A stretch of 9,341 nucleotides of DNA, taken from positions 1 through 9,341 of the forward strand of contig CAYUQU010000108.1 of assembly GCA_964447015.1 (NCBI GenBank), in the 5' to 3' direction. The number at the start of each line of letters is the position of its first letter. The stretch's first letter is position 1. The notes under the pieces were generated by a model, which was not told the DNA's origin, made no database searches, and saw only the letters and a list, made by a program, of their open reading frames with translations. The translations under genes and the position numbers were made by a program. This DNA comes from Wandonia sp964447015 (GTDB lineage Bacteria > Bacteroidota > Bacteroidia > Flavobacteriales_D > Crocinitomicaceae). This document shows, piece by piece, positions 5,027-9,341 of the stretch.

Positions 5027-6007
5027 ATGCAAAAATTCTTACTCATTCAAACCGCATTTTTGGGAGATGTAATTCTCGCTACACCGTTAATACGTGAACT
5101 CAAATTGACGTATCCAAATTCTGTGGTAGATGTGCTGGTAAGAAAAGGAAATGAAAACTTATTGAACAATAACCCGCATATCGGAAAAGTTTATATTTGG
5201 GATAAAAAACAAGGCAAATACAAGAATTTACTTAAGCAACTTCGTAAAATTCGAGCTGAAAAATACACAGAAGTCATCGGAATACAGCGTTATTTCAATT
5301 CAGGCCTACTCACAGCCTTAAGTGGTGCACCTTCTAGAATTGGATTCTCAAACAACCCGCTGTCATTTCTTTTCACCAAAAAAATTGATCATACGTTTGG
5401 AGATGGCACACATGAAGTAGAACGTAACTTAAAACTCATTGCTCACCATATAACTCAACCTACTTCATTAAGACCAGAAATGTATCCTTCAGCAGAAGAT
5501 TACAATAAGGTAAAAGAATATCAGTCTGAGCTTTATTATTGTATCGCTCCAACCTCTGTTTGGTTCACAAAACAAATGAGCGCTGATAAATGGGTGGAAT
5601 TGATACAAAGTTTAGATAAACATGCCAAAATCTATCTTTTGGGTGCTCCAAACGACAAGCAAGCTTGTGAAGAAATTCGACTTATTGCTAAACAAGAAAA
5701 CGTAATTAATCTAGCTGGAGAATTAACACTTCCACAATCTGCTGCATTGATAAAAAATGCGCGAAGAACTTATGTAAATGACTCTGGTCCGCTTCATATA
5801 TCTAGTGCGATGAACGCACCTGTAACGGCATTTTTCTGTAGTACTATTCCTGCTTTTGGTTTTGGTCCTTTATCTGAGGATGCAGAAATTATAGAAATCA
5901 CAGAAGAATTATACTGTCGACCTTGTGGAATGCATGGACATAAAGCGTGTCCTGAAGGACATTTTAAATGCAATGCAAACCTCAATGTGAAAAGAGCGAA
6001 AAAATAA
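5027..6007 (+). CDS. Glycosyltransferase family 9 (heptosyltransferase-like)
   Basis: A 326-residue GT-B enzyme. The N-terminus (LLIQTAFLGDVILATPLI) is the acceptor-side signature of ADP-heptose:LPS heptosyltransferases and relatives. The donor domain shows IAPTSVWFTKQ, YLLGAPND and, at about 252, DSGPLH, the conserved nucleotide-sugar region. Family members transfer a sugar to lipopolysaccharide or other envelope glycan from the cytoplasmic face; the exact donor and acceptor cannot be told. The C-terminus carries C297, C300, H303, H305, C308, H312 and C315, a compact Cys/His cluster that could bind a metal. The ATG at 5027 is preferred to a TTG at 5018 because the latter lies in the promoter box. 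The gene is divergent from the MazG operon and stands alone. Confidence 0.9.
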   Translation: MQKFLLIQTAFLGDVILATPLIRELKLTYPNSVVDVLVRKGNENLLNNNPHIGKVYIWDKKQGKYKNLLKQLRKIRAEKYTEVIGIQRYFNSGLLTALSGAPSRIGFSNNPLSFLFTKKIDHTFGDGTHEVERNLKLIAHHITQPTSLRPEMYPSAEDYNKVKEYQSELYYCIAPTSVWFTKQMSADKWVELIQSLDKHAKIYLLGAPNDKQACEEIRLIAKQENVINLAGELTLPQSAALIKNARRTYVNDSGPLHISSAMNAPVTAFFCSTIPAFGFGPLSEDAEIIEITEELYCRPCGMHGHKACPEGHFKCNANLNVKRAKK

Positions 6008-6035
6008 AAAGCCCACATCTTTACGATATGGGCTT
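5999..6035 (-). terminator. Terminator at the glycosyltransferase/OmpA convergence
   Basis: A 10-bp stem with one mismatch (6009-6018 with 6026-6035) has a 7-nt loop. On the minus strand it runs into TTTTTATTTTTT, so it is a good terminator for the OmpA gene. On the plus strand the following CTTAATC gives only a weak T tract, so termination of the glycosyltransferase mRNA would be less efficient. The T tract overlaps the glycosyltransferase stop codon. Confidence 0.8.
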
Positions 6036-6056
6036 CTTAATCAAAAATTTACTTTA

Positions 6057-7223
6057 CTATTTAATCACCGTAAATTCTACTCGACGGTTCTTCGCTTGTT
6101 TAAGCTCTACATCAACAGTTTCTTCACTATTAGCTGGTTTTCTGTCGCCGCTGTCAGTACCGATCAAACGAGATGCGGCGATTCCGCTATCCACCATATA
6201 CTTAATCGCTTCATTTACACGACGCTGAGATACGCCTTTAAAAAGAATCGGTTTTTCATCAACCATTTTGGTTTCTTCAATATCAGAGTGACCTTCAACC
6301 TTAAGTTTAATTGCAGGATTATCTTCCATCAATTTCACAAGTCTATTTAAGTCGCGCTTCGCAGCACCAGTAATTAAGTCCTGACCAAATCCAAAATAAA
6401 TTGAACTTGCAGCTACTTTATCTTCAATACTCATATCCTCTTTAAAGAAATCACTTTTTGAAAAGATTACTGTCGAACCAAAATCAACACCTTCATCAAC
6501 TCCACACTCACATTGCTCATTCGTCCCCAAAAGTTGAACAGAGATATTATCAATGTAATAATACGCTGCAATAGCTTGAGTTCCTTTCAAACTTGGATCT
6601 TTCTTAACACGCTCTGTATTGGTTGTTTCGTTTGTTTCAAAATTACCAATTGTAACGAATTTCTCCCCGCCATCTGCAGTATATGTACCACACACACGCT
6701 CCCAACTAAAAGTAGCATTGAAAGTTTTATTCTCCCAATGTCTGATATGCGACTCATCAATAATAGAGTTTTTTTCAGTTGTACCAAACTCTTTTTTATT
6801 AAAGTTAGCCGCAATATTATTTGATGCATACTTTGAGTATTCACCTAAAGAGACATAAAACTTCACACAATACTTCATTCCTTTTTTCATTGGAGTAGAA
6901 AGTTTTGTAGTTATATACGTACGAGGTAATTTGTTGTTATGCGAATAAACTATGATTCCAGCAAAATTTTCACCATCCTGAGCAACTTCCATTCCATAAG
7001 GATTTGTTTGAGGATCTATTTCTGGAACTTTTTTACTTGGCACAAATAAGTCAGACTTAGCACCAGTGGGGTGAGTCCAACCCACAGCACTTTGGATTGA
7101 ACCTAACTTTTTAACAGTTTTATCAATAGATTCAAAACTTCCATTGCTTATTAAATTCTCTCCTTCCTGCGCCATCAGCAATGAGGCAACAAATAAGGGT
7201 AGTACTAACATAATCTTCTTCAT
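6057..7223 (-). CDS. OmpA-family envelope protein with N-terminal jelly-roll-like domain
   Basis: A 388-residue exported protein. The signal peptide (residues 1-18) ends LLMAQ. Residues about 23-230 begin NLISNGSFE and include a GW/TGAKSDLF stretch and YCVKFYVSLGEYSKYASNNI; this resembles galactose-binding (carbohydrate-binding-like) modules common in Bacteroidota secreted proteins. A Cys-rich linker (CECG, about 238-241) leads to an OmpA domain from about 275 to the end. Its peptidoglycan-contact residues are present: Asp314 in GHSD and Arg334/335 in SQRR, plus NRRVEF near the C-terminus. The stretch between GHSD and SQRR is longer than usual. It probably anchors to peptidoglycan while the N-terminal module faces outward; the ligand is unknown. 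It starts 10 nt after hemE, so it is likely cotranscribed. Confidence 0.88.
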   Translation of the reverse strand: MKKIMLVLPLFVASLLMAQEGENLISNGSFESIDKTVKKLGSIQSAVGWTHPTGAKSDLFVPSKKVPEIDPQTNPYGMEVAQDGENFAGIIVYSHNNKLPRTYITTKLSTPMKKGMKYCVKFYVSLGEYSKYASNNIAANFNKKEFGTTEKNSIIDESHIRHWENKTFNATFSWERVCGTYTADGGEKFVTIGNFETNETTNTERVKKDPSLKGTQAIAAYYYIDNISVQLLGTNEQCECGVDEGVDFGSTVIFSKSDFFKEDMSIEDKVAASSIYFGFGQDLITGAAKRDLNRLVKLMEDNPAIKLKVEGHSDIEETKMVDEKPILFKGVSQRRVNEAIKYMVDSGIAASRLIGTDSGDRKPANSEETVDVELKQAKNRRVEFTVIK

Positions 7224-7233
7224 AATCTAAATT

Positions 7234-8265
7234 TTAACGTTCAAAATTTTTAACCGTTTGCACGAATGTCTTCACCTTCTCTGGATCCACATCCGGATAG
7301 ACTCCATGGCCTAAATTTACTATATGTCTTTTATTTTCAAAGCCTTTTAGCATCTTTTTTGTCATTTCTTTCACTTCTTTATGAGAAGCATACAATGCGC
7401 ATGGATCTAAATTACCCTGTAAAGTGCGGTTATCACCTACAAGTTGTCTAGCTTTCTCCATATCAATTTGCCAATCTACACCAATGGTGTTACAGTTCAG
7501 AGCAGCTAACTCGCTGTAAGAATGATGCGCACCTTTTGAAAACAACGTAAGTGGCACTTCATTTACTGCATCAGCAATTTTTTTCAAATAACGTAATCCA
7601 AATTCGGCATATTGATCTGGGCCTAGAATACCAGCCCACGAATCAAACACCTGTAACATGTGTGCACCTGCATTGACTTGCGCTTTAAGGTACTTTATTG
7701 TCACATTCGTGATACTGTCTAACAATTGATGTGCCAAAGATGGATTTGTGTACAAAATCTTACGTGCAACAGAGAATGTTTTCGAACCTTGTCCTTCTGT
7801 CATATAACAAAATATCGTCCAAGGTGCACCTGCAAAACCGATTAGAGGAACACGTCCATTTAATTCTTTATTTGTAATTTTAATCGCCTCCAACACATAT
7901 CCAAGACGATCTTCCACATCAATATCAAAATCAATTTTACTCAATTCAGACTCGGTACGAATAGTCTCCTCAAACCAAGGCCCTTTTTGCTCAATCATTT
8001 GATATTCGAGTCCCATAGCTTCGGGAACGACCAAAATATCAGAAAAAATGATGGCTGCATCAACACCTAGAAGATCTACGGGTTGAATCGTAACCTCTGC
8101 GGCTAACTCGGGAGTTTCTACAAGCTCTTTAAATCCTGAAAGAGAATTGCGAACGGCTCTGTATTCAGGGAGAATTCGACCTGCTTGACGCATAAGCCAA
8201 ACTGGATACCTTTCCGTTTTCTCACCTCTTGCGGCACGTAATATTAAGTCATTTTGTAAGCTCAT
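7234..8265 (-). CDS. hemE: Uroporphyrinogen decarboxylase
   Basis: This enzyme converts uroporphyrinogen III to coproporphyrinogen III by removing four carboxyl groups, a cytoplasmic step of haem synthesis. The 343-residue product has the normal length and both family signatures: RYPVWLMRQAGR at 19-30 (substrate-binding arginines Arg26 and Arg30) and GFAGAPWTIFCYMTEG. The catalytic aspartate is Asp76 in FSDILVVPEAMG, and the conserved histidine is His320 in NLGHGV. The ATG at 8265 (MSLQND) is preferred to an in-frame TTG at 8274, which lies in the promoter. A -33/-7 promoter (8272-8300) overlaps the 3' end of ung, and the -7 box ends 6 nt before the ATG. No other haem gene is in the window. 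The OmpA gene follows after 10 nt. Confidence 0.97.
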   Translation of the reverse strand: MSLQNDLILRAARGEKTERYPVWLMRQAGRILPEYRAVRNSLSGFKELVETPELAAEVTIQPVDLLGVDAAIIFSDILVVPEAMGLEYQMIEQKGPWFEETIRTESELSKIDFDIDVEDRLGYVLEAIKITNKELNGRVPLIGFAGAPWTIFCYMTEGQGSKTFSVARKILYTNPSLAHQLLDSITNVTIKYLKAQVNAGAHMLQVFDSWAGILGPDQYAEFGLRYLKKIADAVNEVPLTLFSKGAHHSYSELAALNCNTIGVDWQIDMEKARQLVGDNRTLQGNLDPCALYASHKEVKEMTKKMLKGFENKRHIVNLGHGVYPDVDPEKVKTFVQTVKNFER

Positions 8266-8271
8266 AGGATA

Positions 8272-8300
8272 CAAAAATAATGGTTTGTTTCATTTACCAA
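8272..8300 (-). promoter_or_regulatory. hemE promoter inside the ung 3' end
   Basis: On the minus strand TTG (8298-8300) and TATTTTTG (8272-8279) are spaced by 18 bp, a full match to the Bacteroidota consensus. The -33 element lies in the last ung codons. The -7 box ends 6 nt before the hemE ATG, so the transcript should have almost no leader. Confidence 0.65.
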
Positions 8301-8962
8301 GCGATTGGCTCCAAATTAGATTTCACCAACAACTCATTTGTTTTGCTAAAGTGCTTGCAACCAACGAATCCTCTATGTGCGCTAAGTGGAGATGGGTGTG
8401 GCGCTTCAAGGGTAAAATGCTTCGTTTGGTCTATCATTAATTTCTTCGTTTGTGCCCTACTCCCCCATAACAAAAAGACTACAGGAGTGTTCAAATCATT
8501 GATTTTGCTTATCACACTATCAGTAAATATCTCCCACCCCTTCTCTGCATGACTTTGTGGCTCACCTTGGCGAACAGTTAGCACAGTATTCAAAAGAAAA
8601 ACTCCTTGCTTTGCCCATCTCATCAAATTTCCGTTTTCGGGAGTATCTACTCCTAAGTCGGCTCGAATCTCTTTATAAATATTGATTAGTGACTTTGGAA
8701 GGGGAAAAATATGGGGTTGAACAGAAAAACAAAGTCCATGTGCATTGCCAGGTGTTGGATAAGGGTCTTGGCCCAAGATCACAACTTTGATGTCTTTTAA
8801 AGCACAAGCTTCAAACGCGCTAAATATTTGTGGTTTTGGAGGCAAGATAGTGTACTTCTCATACTCCTCTTTGAGGAATTGAGATAGTTTTTCGAAATAC
8901 GGTTGTTTGAACTCGTTTTCGATAAACGGACGCCAATCTTGTGCTACTTCTTTCAGTCCCAT
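8294..8962 (-). CDS. ung: Uracil-DNA glycosylase, family 1
   Basis: This enzyme removes uracil from DNA at the start of base-excision repair. The 222-residue product matches the family length and order. The water-activating motif is GQDPYP at 64-69 with catalytic Asp66, followed by GNAHGLCFSV. LLNTVLTV is the conserved middle segment, LLWGSRAQ follows, and HPSPLSAHRGF at 189-199 supplies the catalytic histidine and the DNA-intercalation loop. The usual GQDPYH has proline in place of histidine at residue 69; the key catalytic residues are kept, so activity is expected. It starts 11 bp after the T tract of the rpsT terminator, so a promoter must lie in or near that short gap. I see only a poor -7 match (CTTTTTTG) there. 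The 3' end overlaps the hemE promoter. Confidence 0.97.
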   Translation of the reverse strand: MGLKEVAQDWRPFIENEFKQPYFEKLSQFLKEEYEKYTILPPKPQIFSAFEACALKDIKVVILGQDPYPTPGNAHGLCFSVQPHIFPLPKSLINIYKEIRADLGVDTPENGNLMRWAKQGVFLLNTVLTVRQGEPQSHAEKGWEIFTDSVISKINDLNTPVVFLLWGSRAQTKKLMIDQTKHFTLEAPHPSPLSAHRGFVGCKHFSKTNELLVKSNLEPIAW

Positions 8963-8973
8963 AACCCTAAAGC

Positions 8974-9001
8974 AAAAAAGGGAGACCTTAATGGATCTCC
9001 C
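8974..9001 (-). terminator. Terminator of rpsT
   Basis: On the minus strand GGGAGATC and GGTCTCCC pair over 8 bp (one G.T wobble) with a CATTAA loop, followed by six T residues. The wobble pairs only on the minus strand, and only that strand has a T tract. It lies 21 bp after the rpsT stop. Confidence 0.92.
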
Positions 9002-9022
9002 GAAATATCTTCAACAAATTTA

Positions 9023-9274
9023 TTACAAACTGTTAACGTGAACTGTCAAACTAGACTTCAAGTTAGCTGCTTTGTTCTTATGAATAACATTGCGTTTAGC
9101 AAGTTTATCCAACATACCAATCACTGATGGTAATAAAGCTGTAGCTTCTTTCTTGTCTGTAAGCGTACGAAGGTTACGAACCGCATTACGTGTTGTTTTG
9201 TGCACGTATTTGTTTCTAACTCTTTTCGCTTCGTTTGAACGAATTCTCTTTAATGCTGACTTATGATTCGCCAT
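9023..9274 (-). CDS. rpsT: 30S ribosomal protein bS20
   Basis: A small-subunit protein that binds 16S rRNA and helps early assembly. The 83-residue, highly basic, helical product begins MANHKSALKRIRSNEAKR, the characteristic bS20 N-terminus, and continues with NAVRN and LDKLAKRNVIHKNKAANLKS. Length and ends are normal. It lies 44 bp after a tRNA 3' end on the same strand, with no convincing TAnnTTTG promoter between, so it is probably cotranscribed with that tRNA. A strong terminator follows. The short leader shows no clear Shine-Dalgarno. Confidence 0.97.
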   Translation of the reverse strand: MANHKSALKRIRSNEAKRVRNKYVHKTTRNAVRNLRTLTDKKEATALLPSVIGMLDKLAKRNVIHKNKAANLKSSLTVHVNSL

Positions 9275-9318
9275 ATCTTTAAACTAATTTTTTTTCAATT
9301 CGAGTAATAACACTCTTG

Positions 9319-9341
9319 TAGCCCATAGGAGAATCGAACTC
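9319..9341 (-). tRNA. tRNA 3' end, probably tRNA-Glu (cut by window edge)
   Basis: On the minus strand the visible part is the T loop TTCGATT, the T-stem 3' strand CTCCT, the acceptor 3' strand ATGGGCT and discriminator A, with no encoded CCA. The other half and the anticodon lie beyond the window. The ending resembles Bacteroidota tRNA-Glu from memory; the amino-acid identity is therefore tentative, but a tRNA is clear. Confidence 0.65.

Noticed and set aside
6096..6350. Plus-strand frames opposite the OmpA gene (also 6513-6824 and 6619-6858)
   Set aside because: They are antisense to a well-supported coding region and show no family features or start signals.
8280..8552. 90-codon plus-strand frame opposite ung
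   Set aside because: Antisense to catalytic motif codons of ung; no sign of independent coding.

Overview
The window reads as a chromosomal segment of a Bacteroidota bacterium, most likely Flavobacteriales; the family cannot be fixed from this sequence. Three things point there: AT-rich intergenic DNA with promoters of the Bacteroidota type (TTTG or TTG, a spacer near 18-19 bp, then TAnnTTTG), a type IX secretion (T9SS) substrate with a type B C-terminal domain next to a PorP/SprF partner, and tRNA genes without encoded CCA. Most genes are housekeeping. I see no phage, insertion sequence, CRISPR array or defence locus.

Left edge (1-427), minus strand: the 5' part of a tRNA-Pro cut by the window edge, a decayed tRNA-Pro-like element, and an intact tRNA-Ser(GCT). 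The first two are each preceded by a nearly identical leader of about 70 bp with two hairpins, so this is a tandem leader-plus-tRNA duplication in which one tRNA body has decayed. A good promoter (244-274) lies upstream of the pair.

428-2036, plus strand: ribosomal protein bL19 (rplS) with a long leader and a strong terminator, then a soluble seven-bladed WD40 protein.

2040-4906, minus strand: a tight four-gene operon, in transcription order a MazG-like pyrophosphohydrolase, an SprB-repeat T9SS type B substrate, a PorP/SprF-family outer-membrane protein and a NUDIX hydrolase. The last two junctions are 1-nt TAATG overlaps. The middle pair looks like a secreted adhesin and its dedicated partner; the outer two are probable nucleotide-housecleaning enzymes.

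5027-6007, plus strand: a family 9 (heptosyltransferase-like) glycosyltransferase, probably for cell-surface glycan.

6057-9341, minus strand: partial tRNA (probably Glu), rpsT (bS20), a terminator, ung (uracil-DNA glycosylase), hemE (uroporphyrinogen decarboxylase) and an OmpA-family lipoprotein-like or envelope protein with an N-terminal jelly-roll-like domain; hemE and the OmpA gene are 10 nt apart. A bidirectional-looking hairpin closes this block against the glycosyltransferase gene.

The points most worth a second look are the duplicated tRNA leader with its remodelled tRNA-like body, the T9SS pair bracketed by two nucleotide hydrolases, and two genes (glycosyltransferase and hemE) whose perfect -7 boxes end exactly 6 nt before the ATG, which predicts leaderless or nearly leaderless mRNAs. 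None of these amounts to a clearly new system on sequence alone.
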